DNA of 64,000 bases from Hyaloscypha bicolor E (Eukaryota; Ascomycota; Leotiomycetes; Helotiales; Hyaloscyphaceae): NCBI RefSeq assembly GCF_002865645.1, contig NW_020194563.1, positions 20,152 through 84,151 on the forward strand, read 5' to 3'. Shown here one piece after another: positions 37,101 to 50,400 of the stretch (the first letter of the stretch is position 1; every line of letters starts with the position of its first letter). The notes beneath the pieces were generated by a model. It ran no database searches and was not told where the DNA came from. It saw only the letters and a list, made by a program, of their open reading frames with translations. The translations under genes and the position numbers were made by a program.

Positions 37101-40100
37101 CCACAGGGTAGTCCTCGAAGACCGCTTCATTTTGGACGAAGCCATTCTTTGAAAGCTTCTGGATCCATGCGGAGCGGGAAAGCATAGGCGAGAGGGTCCG
37201 GCCCTCGTCGACCCCGGCCCACCAACCAGCAAGCGAGCCAAAAACAAGACCGTAGTGGGGAAGATTCTCGGTAGGCTCCATCAGGATCAACTTACCGCCG
37301 GGGCGAAGCAGCGACCTGACGTTTTCCAGGACGACGTCGATACAAGGAGTAGCGTGGAGAACGTTGGAAGCGATAAGGACATCGTAGCTGTTGGGCTCAA
37401 AGCCGTTTTCCTCGGCTGTCTTCTCGACATTCAAGATCTTATACTGCATAATGTTTTCAAAGTCAGAGAGCAGCTCTCGTGCGGCCGGGAAAAATCCTGG
37501 TGATATATCGGTGAAATCGTACCCGGACGCCAGCACTCTGTTCGGGGCTTGCAGAGCCTGCAGGACGGGCAAGGTGGCTGATCCGGTGCCGGCGCCAACC
37601 TCGATAATCTTCATATTGGGATTCAGACGACCCAGCTCGCCCATGTACGCGGCCATCTGCGCAATACAGCGAGCGTTGCCACCTTCCAGGTAGAGTCCGC
37701 TCAGCAGGTTATCTTCGTTCAGGATGTCCAGGGGATGAGTAGTTCCTCGCAGGATCTCGCTCAAGCGTGGCCCCAGACGCCGCGCGACCTCTGCGGAAAC
37801 GCTGCCATCTGCCTCTCCTGCTTTGAGGAAGGCTGGATCAGGCTCCTGGTCGGCGAGTGTCTTCATCCATTCAAACCAGTTGCGCTGGTATCCTTCGGCT
37901 ACCTCATCTGCCGGTGTGGAGGCCAGGGCACGCTTGACGTAGTTCACAGTTAGGGCCTCCAAAGCCTTGATTTCTGGGATGATGGACCTTTCTTCGAGCG
38001 ACTTTTTGCACATGTCATCAATGTGCTTCTGGGTAGTCTTGGGCATGTAAGTCACCCAGTCCGGAACGTGGCACAAGTCTCGTTTGCGACCTTCGCCGAT
38101 GAAAACGTCTGGCAACTTGGTCGCAACCACTCCCCAGGCCTGCAGGACCATGTTTTCCTCGTTCTGTTTCTCAAAAATGCCAATGTCAAAGGTAAGCGCA
38201 CTCTCGGTCCGGGTGGCGTGACATGTCACCTCTTGAATCGGCTTGGCCCGGTCTTGCTCGGCCACAATCATCTTCTCGATGAAAGTGGGCACAACGGGGG
38301 ACTTGTCATTTTCATCAAAGATGAGGACACCCATCATACCGTGGTACAGGACAGCGTCCATGACGCCGGGGTGGATGGTGTAGTCTGTCTCAGAGGCACC
38401 GGCACCGGCCACAAACGACGAGTCTGCGATGCACGCCCCGGAAGCGATCTTGATATCAGTCAGGTTGTCAAACGGCGCGCTCCAGTTGACGCCAATATCT
38501 CTTGCCCTGTGGTAGAACTGCTTGGCTTGAATGTGTTGGGCGTGCGGTGGCAGCGTGACCCGGGTAGGGACAATACCGTCATCCTGGGTGGCAGACTCCG
38601 ACTTGAGGACAACCTGTACAAGACCGCGGCAATGCTCGGTCCAAACGTCGTCGGCGGATGTGCTGAAGATACGGAACTCTTGCCATAGCTGGGACGACTT
38701 CCTCGCCGACACTGCCTGGGGCCGAAGCGACAGGCTGATCTCCAAGTCGGGCTTGTTATTCTCCATGACCAGCGCCTGTGACATGTTGACGTTCCGGAGG
38801 ATAAACCGGTTAATCGTTGCTTGGGGATTCCGCATAGCCGTGTCTTGTCGTGCCGCTTGAAAGACCATGGCGAGGTATGCCGTGGCTGGGAAAATGGTCT
38901 GCCCCTGGATAATGTGGCCACTCAGCCAGGGGACGTCTTTCAGGTTGAGGAAGCAACGCCATCTGGGCTCCTGGGGATTGTTGTCATGGATGAGGCTGCC
39001 CAGGAGCTCATGGGGGAGGAATGCACGATGTTTGTACGCCTTGGATACCCGACTCTCGTGCCAGTACGTCTTGGAGTGGTCGAACGGATAAGGGGGAAGA
39101 TCCGTCAGGAGTTTAGGGGCCGTTTCGAAACCAGCATTGGCCTTCCAAAAGGCGACGGGGAGTCTTTCCAAATACAAGGACCGGAGCATCTCCAACAGGC
39201 GGAGCTGGGCATCCTCACCGCGCTTTAGAGACCCAGCATAATGAATCTTGGCCGCCTGTCCGGTGAAAGTCCTCACGGTCTGCTTGATGGGACCTTCCAG
39301 CTGGAAGTGGGATCCCAGCTCAAGAAGCAAGTCGACCCTGCGCGTGCCACTTTCTCCCACGCACATCTTCTTCAAAGCGTCCGTGAAGCGGACAGGCGAG
39401 ACCAGATTGTGCACCCAGTAGTCCCGGGTGATGGGCTTGTCTGCGAGATCCTCGCCCGTGACAGAGGAGGCCATGCTGATATTGGATACAGGCACGCCGC
39501 CGGATACATCCTTCAGAGCCTCGTGGTATTTTTCAGCAACTTGGAGCATCTGAGGCGAGTGGTAGGCAGCTCCCCCGGTACGGAGAAGTCGATTCCAGAC
39601 ATCCTGCTTGTCTAGTCGCTGCTTTAAGGAGTTAATGACATCTTCATCTCCAGATACTGTCACGCTCTCAGGGCTGTTGAAGCAGGCAATGGCTATCCTA
39701 CTGGAAGCAGCAGCACCCAGCTGGTCGATGGACTGCTTAACAGTCGTCGCTGATGCCCCGACAGCTATCATGGCGCCGGCCTTGCCCTTGTTTTCCTTTT
39801 TCAGATCGCCGGTTAGCCGACCACGGTGATATGCCACCGTCATGGCATCCTCGAACGAGATGGCTTCGGCGCAGTACGCGGCAGCAATCTCGCCGCTAGA
39901 ATGGCCTATCACAGCGCTCGGAACTACCCCCAGATCCTTGAGGGCGTCCACGAGAGAGATTTGAACCGCCGTGGATATGGGCTGTGCGATACACGGATCC
40001 TCCATTCGGCTCTCTGCGGGCTCCTTGAGCAGCTCCTCAAGCAGGTCCCACGAGCTTCCGCATGCCTGCATGCATGCAGCTGCCCGCTTCATACTGGCCG

Positions 40101-42067
40101 TGAAAGTTGGCCATGTACCTAGCAGGCTCTGGCCCATTCGAGGATACTGGGCACCTTGGCCGCTGAAAACGAAGCCGATGCGAGGGGTCGTCTGGTGGTC
40201 GGCACGGGGGATGGCTTCGGTGGACAGTTTGGTCAGCTGCGCAACCAGGTCATTCAAGTCAGAGGCAACAACTCCGACCCTGTTCGCCATGACAGACCTC
40301 CTACTCAGGGTGTATGCAAGGCGGCTCAACAATGCGTCCGCGTCAGCCGAATCCGCCTGGCTCTCGAGATACTTGGCCACTTTGGATGCCATATCTTGGC
40401 ACGACTTCTCGCTGGCAGCGCTGAGAACAAAGAGCCGTTCTTTAGCCCTGGGTGCACCTTCAGGCACATGATGATCATGGGTGGTTGGAATCCCATTGCT
40501 CTGGCTTGTCGGCTTCACCGGGGCGACGTCCGCGGCGGCGTCTACAACGACGTGGGCGTTGGTTCCGCCGTAGCCGAAGCTATTCACCGAAATTCTCTTG
40601 AGCGGCCTAGACTCGAGAGTTGTTGGGATTCTAAGATTGAGGGCGTCCAGGTCAATCTCCGGGTTCGGCTTCTCGAAGTTGATCTGAGGCGGAATCATGT
40701 TGTGTTCGAGCATCAAAACGGCCTTGATGAGACCGGTGAGGCCGGCTGCGCTCTCAGTATGACCAATATTGGCCTTGAGGGAGCCGATGGGCAGGGGCGA
40801 ATCCGACTCTCGACCAGCACCGAGGACCTTGGCGATCGCCCGGGCCTCGATGGGATCGCCAACTGCGGTGCCCGTCCCGTGGGCCTCGACATAGTCTGCG
40901 TACGGCACCAGGCCGACCTGAGCGTAGGCCTTCTCAATGGCAGCGGATTGCGCTGCAGCACTTGGGACAGTGATTCCGTTTGTCTTTCCATCCTGATTAG
41001 CTACCGAGTTTCGGATAATAGCGCGGATTGGAAAACCCTGCTTCTGGGCCTGTGAAAGGGGCATAAGGACGACCCCCGAGCACCCTTCACCTCTGCCGTA
41101 GCCACTGGCCTCTTTGGCGCGGTGGTCAAATGTGTACGACTTGCCTTGTTTAGAGAACATACTTAGCTTGTTTTGATAGCCATATCGCTGCGGGTCGAGT
41201 TGGAGATTGACGCCCGCCACGAAGCATGTATCCGTCTCGCCTGCGCGGAGACTGTGCACGGCCTGATGAAGGGCTACCAAACTGGCTGAGCAGCCGGTGT
41301 CGAGGGTGAGACTGGGGCCGTGTAGGTTGAAACAGTAGGAAACACGATTGGAGGAAATGGCCGCTCCAACGCCGCTGGCCTGGTAAATAGGCGGAAAGTC
41401 GATATCTCTGAGGAGCATCTCCTGGTAGTCCGAGGCCCACTGGCCGACATAGACACCAGTGTTGGACCCTGACAATTGTTCAAGGGTGAGGCCGGCATTT
41501 TCAAAAGCCTCATAGGCAATTTCAAGAAGCAGTCTCTGTTGAGGGTCCATGGCCTAAGATCAAGTAGGGTTAGTTGGTTACTCCTCACGCTGGCTTGTGA
41601 CCGCATTGGCAATAGGAATACGCACCGTTGCCTCTATCGGGTTGACTCCAAAGAAGGAGGCGTCAAAGGCTTTAACATCATCTTTCAGAAAATGTCCACC
41701 GTCTGTACTTGTCTAGAGAGTAGGTAGTCAGTTGTACATTCTGTATAGGGCCAAGGCCGGACTGCCGGGCTGATATGTGATATGTCCTTACCCTTCCGGG
41801 CTTGCCTTCAGCAGAGGGATCATGAAAAGCCTCTTGGTTGAATCGATCCTTGGGCGTCTTTGACCACGCCGAACGACCCTTAATGAGCAGTTCCCACAGC
41901 TTTTGCGTGTCTGATGCGTCTCCGGAGAGCCGGCAACTCATGCCCACCATGGCAATAGGCTCCAAATGCCCTCCATTTGGTGCTGCTGGAGAGTCCCCAT
42001 TAACAGGCGCACTGCCATTTCCAACCGGGTTGCCATTCATGGCACGCGTCGGGCCTAGTGAGCCCAT
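34173..42067 (-). CDS. highly reducing iterative type I polyketide synthase
   Basis: Four exons (42,067-41,792; 41,712-41,626; 41,553-35,470; 35,366-34,173), all phase 0, give 2,546 aa. Domain order: KS (Cys209 in DTGCSASL, His in EAHGTGT and NIGHTE), AT (Ser673 in GHSSGE), DH (His1001 in LSGHIIQGQ; Asp in [11 protein letters not shown]), C-methyltransferase ([10 protein letters not shown] near 1,440), ER ([10 protein letters not shown] near 1,960), KR (GGLGGLG near 2,172) and ACP (Ser2481 in GLDSLVGVE). There is no thioesterase, reductase or carnitine-acyltransferase domain, so the chain must be unloaded in trans. The protein ends in a Glu-rich tail of about 20 residues. Exon 2 is only 29 codons but carries essential KS residues ([18 protein letters not shown]). 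The product is expected to be a reduced, alpha-methylated acyl chain. The NRPS starts 2.4 kb away on the other strand. An upstream in-frame extension exists but begins with no plausible start. Confidence 0.95.
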
Positions 42068-42298
42068 AATGTTTGAAAGAGAAATATGGCCAAAATGTGA
42101 GAGAGCTATGCCCCCCAACTCCAAGGAAGAAGAATGCGTCTCCAGATTATAAGTCGAAATGGTAAGCTCTCCTAACGTAGTAGGTACCCACCGACAACGC
42201 GTTGCTCGCCCAGGGTCCATGTCTACGTACGTAGTATTACTCACATAATCCGGCGGCGCTTTACTGTCCAGAGGTTGGCGAAGCTCGGAACCCCTGCC

Positions 42299-42516
42299 AA
42301 GGATGACTTTGCATGGGTAGAATCCTTCTCCATGCAAGGTGATCCTTCTACCATACGAAGTAGAGTACACCTGGCCGCACCCTCCCTGGTCCCCTATTCG
42401 CACCCTCTATTTGGTGAAGGCTCGCGAAGGATGACTTTGCATGGTAGAATCCTTCTCTATGCAAGGTGATCCTTCTACCATACGAAGTAGAGTATACCTG
42501 GCCGCACCCTCCCCTG
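42299..42516. repeat. 128-bp-spaced direct repeats upstream of the PKS
   Basis: Two near-identical units (42,299-42,392 and 42,427-42,516) start AAGGATGACTTTGCATGG and continue through GTAGAATCCTTCTC, GTGATCCTTCTACCATACG and CCTGGCCGCACCCTCCC. Within each unit GCATGG and CCATGC (unit 2: TATGC) can pair around the TAGAATCCTTCT core. A third, partial copy lies at 43,100-43,150 on the other side of a MITE. They lie 230-450 bp upstream of the PKS start codon. Confidence 0.8.
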
Positions 42517-43099
42517 CCACGGGTATAAAATAGGAGTATTAATAGATATTAGAGTTTTAATAAAATCTAAATAATTACTTGTATAAGTTTATATATAAGA
42601 GCTCTAGTTTTGGGATATGGGATAAGTGAGGCGATTATTGCGTACGAGGCAAATAAGTTCCAGGTGCTTAATCGCTAAATTTTCAGGCTCTCTTAAGATC
42701 GATACCCCTAATTAATACCCCCTAATTGACACCCCCCAATTGACACCCCCTAATTAACACCCTTAATTAATAACTGGGGAGGTATCGTTTTATATTTTCC
42801 CCTTCTACTAGAGGTTAAGAGGAAATACGCATTACTATAAGCCTATAAGACCCTAATTTTTTTTGGGGCTAATTGCGATATAACTAAATTTGTCTGGAAA
42901 TAATAATAATGAGCCATTAGAGCAGAGAATGTAATACGCGTATTAAGGTGCTAATATATATTAATTTGCACACATTGGTGTATACAAAGTAATGTATACG
43001 GGCACCTGCTACCGCTTACTAATTTCGGTTAGTGTGGCCCCCATCGACACCCCTAATCGACACCCGGGGGGGGGGGGGGGGGTCGTTTTACTTTTTCCC
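42517..43099. mobile_element. left-truncated copy of the C/G-tract hAT-like MITE
   Basis: From CACGGGTATAAAATAGGAG onward this parallels the element at 28,585-29,301: TATATAAGAGCTCTAGTTTT, GGCAAATAAGTTCCAGGTGC, the 13-bp repeats, then a long G run and GTCGTTTTACTTTTTCCC at 43,099. The first about 150 bp, including the left terminal repeat, is missing. The adjoining bases GTAGAATC match the direct repeats on the left, suggesting that the element entered a third repeat unit and later lost its left end. Confidence 0.8.
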
Positions 43100-43150
43100 G
43101 TAGAATCCTTCTCCATGCAAGGTGATCCTTCTACCATACGAAGTAGACAG
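43100..43150. promoter_or_regulatory. third copy of the AGAATCCTTCTC repeat
   Basis: GTAGAATCCTTCTCCATGC and the following GTGATCCTTCTACCATACG match units 1 and 2 at 42,299-42,516. The left part of the unit was lost or displaced by the MITE. Confidence 0.6.
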
Positions 43151-43406
43151 GTGTACTCTTATTTGTAAGCAGTTGAGGGCCGGCGGTGGCGGCGGCGCGT
43201 CTGCTGCGCCTGCTTCATGTAAACTAAGGCCACGTGATAATTCTGGAATCATGTCTGAGGTTTCCGATGCGCATGGAAGATGTGTACCGTACGTTTCACC
43301 GCCCCCCCCCCCCTCCCCACCCCTGGGCCCTGTTATAAGTGCACGTTCTTGGCGGACACGCCATCTCCTGTACTAGAAAAGCAGACGAACAATGTACGGA
43401 TACTAC

Positions 43407-44021
43407 TAGGGATGGCTGACTTTACACTTTACGTAATTTACGTAAGGCTCTTCGACTTTACATTACGAAAGGCTCTTCAGCTCGTGTAATATAGCATAAC
43501 TTTAAGTATAATTCATCATAAAGAAGGTATAATTTAAGGCACGTGGTCCCAATAGTAGTCCCCAAAGGCCTGAAACTCCAGGTCGTAATACTGATTAGGG
43601 AGGCCCTAAAGGCCCTGAAAATCGCCAATATCCCCCCTGGATCTCCTCTGAAGTGTGCCCTGAATTATGCCAGAAACCTCTGGAATAGCTTTAAATATCG
43701 ACCAGTCTTCGCATACTAAAAATTTTGTCGAAGGCTTCGTATACCTCTGTTTTCTTTCGAGTGTATTGTTGACTATTGGAAGGCATATTAGCTCGTGGAA
43801 TGGCGATCAATTCCCTGGTGGTGGAGTGTTGATAATGGAGAGTTTCTCAGCTGCGAAGATTCTACCTTACTGCCGGTATACACCGCCTCTAAATTAGGTT
43901 AGTGCGTTCCATATTAGGCTAGTACGTCACATGACTGTAATTACACTTGTAAAGTGCTTAGGGCCTGTAATTACGTAAATTACACATCTGATTCCCGCTG
44001 TAATGTAAAGTGCCATCCCTA
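43407..44021. mobile_element. hAT-like MITE in the PKS-NRPS intergenic region
   Basis: The inverted ends are TAGGGATGGC and GCCATCCCTA, flanked by an 8-bp duplication GATACTAC (43,399-43,406 and 44,022-44,029). Subterminal repeats of the TTTACGTAATTTACGTAA and GTAATTACA kind lie inside both ends. There is no transposase frame. Its right end lies 467 bp upstream of the proposed NRPS start, so it may affect NRPS transcription. Confidence 0.92.
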
Positions 44022-44488
44022 GATACTACACAGTACACAGTACGGTATCAGGCAAAAGTTTATAACCTTGTCAAGTTACTCACATGGCTGACACGGACCA
44101 CACGGGAAACAGAAGTATCTTTTTTCGCAGCACAAAATGCCCTGTTAATACCCTGGCGACACCCTGGCCACAGTCCCTTGTTAGTGCTCGATACACGCCT
44201 TCTACGTAGCCGAAAAACTTACGCCCTAATACCGTAGTAAGTGTGCAAGTGCTCGGCGGGAACAGGCCGCCCGCTTTGTATTGTCACCGGATGAACAAGA
44301 CGGTCGTATACGCTCAACTGAATTCAAGAACATTCCCAAGGCTCAATACAACCAATAAACCATCTTTGTTTTCTTTGAAAGCTGCTTCTGAGCTGTCCTA
44401 CGCCTTTTATTCTGTGCACATTTTGGTTGTTGCCATAGTGAGTGACTCTACTAGCGTTGCAGCCGCTTTCAAGCTGTCAAAGCACAAA

Positions 44489-47400
44489 ATGGGCGGTCAC
44501 AATGGCATCGAAACCTTGCTGTGCAGGGCGGCATCTCATGTCCTGAAAAGGGACGAATCTGAGATTAACGCAGAGAAATCTCTCGTCGAGCAAGGCGGCG
44601 ATATGCTGTCAGGAGTCTTCTTCGCCGGGCAATGTAGGGAACTCGGTCTCCTCGTCGACATGGCCTATGTCTCGACCATGTCTATGCGTGATCTAGCACG
44701 GCAGCTGGTCGAAACTAACCCAGAGTTGCTGCGATCGGGTACTGCGACGGACCACAGATCTGTTTCTGTTCCCCACACACAGCTCCAGAGCCTGTACCGT
44801 ATCTTCGGGTCGTCGTCACAGGGCTTCACATTGGATGTTGAGGCTCCAATGTCCCTCACTGATGCTACTCAAATGTTGGAGAGGCTGGTGGAGAGACATC
44901 CAATTCTCGGAGCTTCCCTGGAGCCCGATCAAAAGGATTCCTATGTCTTGTCAGGCATCACACCTTCCCCCTCGGGAACCTTGGTGCCATATGAATCCGA
45001 TGAGAAGGCCATCGCTCAGGTGAGAAAGCTGCAAGAGGAGGTTTCAACGTCAAGCCCACTTGTTCTCAGCGTTCTCTTCTTTGGAGAAAGATCCCGGATC
45101 AGGAAACTCGGTTTGGTGGCACACACTGCCGCTTTTGACGCTTACTCATGGCATATCCTTCTTCAAGATATCCAGGCCTATCCAGCCCGATCTCATGACT
45201 TGAGTACTGAGTCTCACACCTTCTCCGACTGGGTTGAGCGAGTGAATCAGGGAACGGAGAAGGAAATCGAATCTGCTGTCGCGATTGGACCGTCGGTGAA
45301 TTCAGAGTCGCCGCCGAAAGACCCCTTCCCGCAAGCCGGAGTCGTCCCATCTTGGGTCTTCAGTTTGAGCTTGAAGTTGACGGAAGCACTTCATAGCGAG
45401 ACATGCCACCGAACATTGCGTACAGAGATTCACGATGTGATATTCGCGTCCTTGGCCTCCTCTTTCGGAGACCAATTACCCGGCCCAGCGAGACATGTCG
45501 AGATCAGGGATGGTCGGCCCCATGAGGAGGATGACGCGTGGGACAGTGTGATAGGATGCTTTGATGAGCTTGCTGAGATACCCTATCACTGCACTGGAGA
45601 CATAGTCGATGCGTGCCGCAGCGCGAAAGATTCGAGACAGCGTTCATTCTTGAGCTCTGTCCACAATGTCTCTCATCACAACAATCTCATCTTTGACACA
45701 ACTCGGCTCAGGGGGCGGAAGGGCGCCTCATCCAACAACGTAATGCAGTCGACTGACGAAGTGCCCGGGCGCCATGCTGCCGAGGTCGTCGCTCGATCAA
45801 TAGGCGGGCTCTGCATGACCCCTTTTTGGATGGATACAAAATTGAGCTTCTTGGTCGTTTGCGGTACCGAGTTCGGAGGAGAAACAGATCTCAAGCGCAA
45901 TTCCGAGAAGTTCGTCAGCCATCTACAAGACATTGTCGCAATATTGCCCAGCCGTCGACCTTTGCCCACGCTCTCCGATTTCCCACATGTATCACTAGAC
46001 TACCCGTCTCTGGACCGCTTATTTGAGCAAAAGTTGCTTCAGATTACTCAAGATCCTCTTGCAGACATTTACAACATCTACCCGTGCACGCCCATACAGG
46101 ATAATATGCTCATGGGCAATTCCCTGGATAGTGGGGCATACATGTGTAGCTTTACTGCCAGAGCCTCAACGTCAGGCGCTTTCGCATCCATTGACGCTGC
46201 AAAATGGGCTACGTCATGGAGCAGAGTCGTCGAGAAGCACTCGTCCCTCAGGACTGTGTTTGTCGAGAGCGAAAGTCGCCTGGGGCACTTTGACCAAGTC
46301 GTGCTCAAGAAAGTGACCCCGCGAATCGACATAATTTCAGGGGTTCTCGAGCCGGTAAAGGCTGAATTTCAACCGTTCGAGGTGCCGCACCATCTGACCA
46401 TCACCCAGGAAGGCCCTGGACGGTGTCTCATCGTGCTAACTATCTCCCACGCCATCACCGATGGCCACTCTGCCGAAATTCTTCTCGACAACCTGTGTGT
46501 CTCTGCTGTCGGACCTGGAGGCACCGGCGAGAAGGCATTCTCCTACGCTGAATACGCGCTCAGCGAGCATCAATCCAGAGAGACCCATGTGTCGGATTAC
46601 TGGCAGAAGTATCTCTCCAAGACGCAGGCAACACTCCTTCCAGTCACACGAGAGGAGGCTGATTTTCACGACTTCGACACCATGCATTCCACCATGCCCG
46701 TCAACGTAGCATCTATGGACCGGCTCTGTCGACGGCATAAGATCAACTTGGCCAGTGTCTGCCAACTTGCCTGGGGCGTCGTGCTGCGCAGTCAACTCGG
46801 TGTCGACGACGTGTGCTTCTCATACATCTCCTCCCTGAGAAACAAGCCCTTGAAGGGCATCATGACGGCTGTTGGGCCGCTGATCACCACACTCCTTTGC
46901 TCCATGAACTTGGAAGGGGAGACAGACGTGTTGGATGCTATCAGGGCTGTCAACTCTGAGTACGCAGACAGTCTATCCCACGAGGCAGAGTTTTCTAACA
47001 CCACTTCTCCTCGTCGTTGGAGCAATACCGTCATGTCATTCCGCCGGAGACTTGTTCAGGATGATGGACGTCTTCCAGGCTTGAGTTATAAACTTATCCA
47101 AGGCTCCAGCCCTACAAATGTAAGTACGGATCCCTCAGAGAATCCCCAAGCCACAGCAATCTGATACTATCGGCAGTATGATGTTTCTCTTGTCGTTTCG
47201 GCGGGCCAAGCAGATTTGGGGTTCGCGCTGGATTACTGGGCCTCTCGGATGGATAGAGACTATGCCCAACGTCTCCTTCAAAACTTCCAGGAGGCACTTC
47301 ACTCTATCTTCCGAGACATTAGCACCACTGTGTCCAGACTCGAGCTGATCAGCGAAGATCAGAAGCAGCAGATCCTAGAGAGAAACTCTCGTGTTCCCGA

Positions 47401-50400
47401 GGGTCTGAACCGATGCGTCCATAAGCTGGTCAACGAGCGCATCCAGGAGCAACTATCGGCTGTCGCCATCGACGCTTGGGATGGCAGCTTGACATACGAG
47501 GAGTTAGATGACCGCACCTCCCATTTCGCTCAGTATTTAGTGAATATTGGTGTTGGGCCAGAAGTCCCAGTGGGAGTCTGTATGGACAAATCCAAGCTCG
47601 TGCCGGTCGCCATGCTCGCCATCTTACGGGCTGGCGGTGCTGTTGTTCCCATCGGGGTGGGAGAACCCATTGCTCGTGTCCAGGCCATTCTTGCCGACTC
47701 GTCCCCCGTGGCCGTGATTGGCGATGGGAAACAAGTCAGCCGACTTTCTGGACTGGGCACCCAGCTTCTGAATATAATCGACATTATGGCGGACGAGTCA
47801 CCAAGTCCATCATCAACAACAACAACAACAACCACAACCACACAAGAGACGCGACCCGAGCCGGAAAACACCGCATGGATCTTTTACACGTCTGGCTCCA
47901 CTGGAACACCAAAGGGTGTATTGGTAGAGCATCGAGCCCTGGCAACTAGCATGCGTGCCCATGGTATCGCACTGAACCTGTCTCAAGAGGACAGGGTACT
48001 CCAGTTTGCGGCGCACACGTTCGACGTGTCCCTATTCGAGTTATTCACCACGCTCATCTATGGAGGCTGTGTCTGTATACCTGATGAGACGAATCGTGTC
48101 AACGACCTGGCAGGTTCAGTACTTCGTCTACAGGCAAACGTTCTTTCCCTCACCCCAAGCATGGCATCAACCATCAGACCCGCGGACGCCCCAATGGTTC
48201 GAAAACTGATTTTGTTTGGAGAAGAAGTCAGAGCGAGCGTATTAGAGGCCTGGCTCGGAAAGGCAGATATCTTCAATGCCTACGGTCCAACCGAGAGCTC
48301 TATATTTGCCAGTGTCAGCAAGCCGCTCCAGAGCGTGGAAGACCTGGCGAATATTGGATTCCCCATGAACGTGAACTTTTGGGTCACCGATCCGCAGAAC
48401 CCAGGGCGGCTATGTCCTCCAGGAGCTCCGGGCGAGCTATTGATCGAGGGCCCACTGCTGGCCCGAGGATATCTCAACGACGAAGCCAAGACAGCTACTG
48501 CTTACGTCCACGATCCAGCATTTGCATCTCTACTAGGGATTGAGCCCGGGAGACGCTTCTACCGAACAGGAGATATTGTACGGCAGAACAGCGATTCCTC
48601 TATGAGCTATCTCGGTCGAAGAGACACGCAAATCAAGATTCGCGGCCAACGACTTGATGTATCCGAGGTCGAGCACTGGATTATAAAGTCCCTCGATGGT
48701 GTAATCCGGGCCGTCGTTGGCCTTCTACCCGCAGATAAGAAAGACACATTGTCCTCAGGAGGTGCCATCTTGTTTGCTGCCGTTGAATTTTCCAAACACA
48801 CCGCCTTTGATCCCTTGGGTGATAGAGAGATTCTCCCAGCGTCCGATGAGCTTCGCGAAGGACTCAACCTGCTGCGGAATACATTGCAAGCGAAGCTTCC
48901 CTCCTACATGATTCCCACTTTCTACATTCCCTTCAGACGTATACCCCTGACTTCGTCTGCCAAGACGGACCGCAAAATGGTTAGCCGGTTGGTTGGTGAG
49001 TTGGACACCGCCGCCCTACAGGAATATGTTTCTGAGGACTCAAGCGACAATGACCAGCCGCTGCTGACGAAGACTGGGCAGAAGCTCAAAGCTCTGTGGG
49101 CGGCTGTCCTCGGCGTGAGCAGCTCGTCCATCAGAGCAAGCGACCATTTCCTTTATCGAGGGGGAGACTCTCTCCTAGCTATCAAACTGGTGGAAATGGC
49201 TAGACTAGAACACATTCACATGACGGTCAAGGATGTTTTGGGCTTCCCTAGACTTGAAGACCTTGCACGAATTCTCGATGAACGCAACGCAGCTGGCAAG
49301 GTTGACTCTGCTCAGGGGGAGGAGGAGCGAAGTGACCCTCCCCCTTTCTCTCTCTGGCAGCCATCCTCGAGCGATAGAGAGGCGGAACTTGCAGACATTG
49401 CCATCCAGTGCGGCCTGAGTACCGAAGACATTGAGGATATCTATCCCTGTACCTCATTACAGCAGAGCATGTTGGCTGCCACGCAGCTACGCCCGACGGC
49501 GTATCTCGTGCGCCAAACCTACGCTCTCTCGGATTCTATCGATTTCTTGCGCTTCCGAACAATGTGGGACGTCATGGTCCAACAGGCCCCCGTCATGCGA
49601 ACTCACATGTTACTAGGGCAGCGCTCAGGATCTTTGCAGGTGCTATCGAAGAAGGCTCCCACATGGCAGACCCATGATGACTTGGAGGAGTATGTTGCAG
49701 ATGACCAAGCACGCGCCATGGCCATTGGTCAGCCGCTCATGCGTTTTGCTTTGGTGCACGAGAAGTCGAATGGTGTCCGTTATTTTGTGTGGACAGCGCA
49801 TCACTCGGTCTACGATGGCTGGAGCTCCCAGTTAATCTATAAGCGACTGGCGGCTCTTTATCTCCATGACGAGGTGCCTCCTGCGGTCCCCTTCACGAGG
49901 TTTATTGCGTACCAGCAACGCATGAAAGAGGTTGATGGAATCGAGACTGCCTCCTACTGGCGCGACCAGCTTGGAGGAGATATCCCGTCAGCCTTCCCTC
50001 CTATGCCGTCTTCTTTCTACCAGCCGAAGCCTGCCGCCTTGCTTCGCTCCGAGATAAACACTTCGGTGTTCAATCATTCGAGGTCTGGGTTCTCACTTGC
50101 TGACGTCCTGAGGGCTGGTTGGGCCATGAGTCTAGGTCAATACCTAGGCACAAACGATGTGGTCTTCGGAGCGACTCTTTCTGGCCGGAATGCCCCCGTC
50201 GCGGAGATCACGGAGCTTATCGCACCCACCATTACTACTGTGCCGGTTCGAGTGCATGTCGATCAGGAAGCAAAGGTTTCTAGCTATCTCGGAACTATAC
50301 AGTCCCAGGCAGTAGAAATGATACCCTTTGAGCATACGGGATTGGAAGAGATCAGACGCCTTGGTCCCGATCTCCAGCCTGCGACGGATATCAACCATGC

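Noticed and set aside
40156..41055. 299-codon plus-strand frame opposite the PKS
   Set aside because: It is an antisense shadow of a GC-rich coding exon with no domain of its own.
44243..44488. 82-codon N-terminal extension of the NRPS
   Set aside because: The residues show no conserved domain; the carrier-like domain begins just after the ATG at 44,489.
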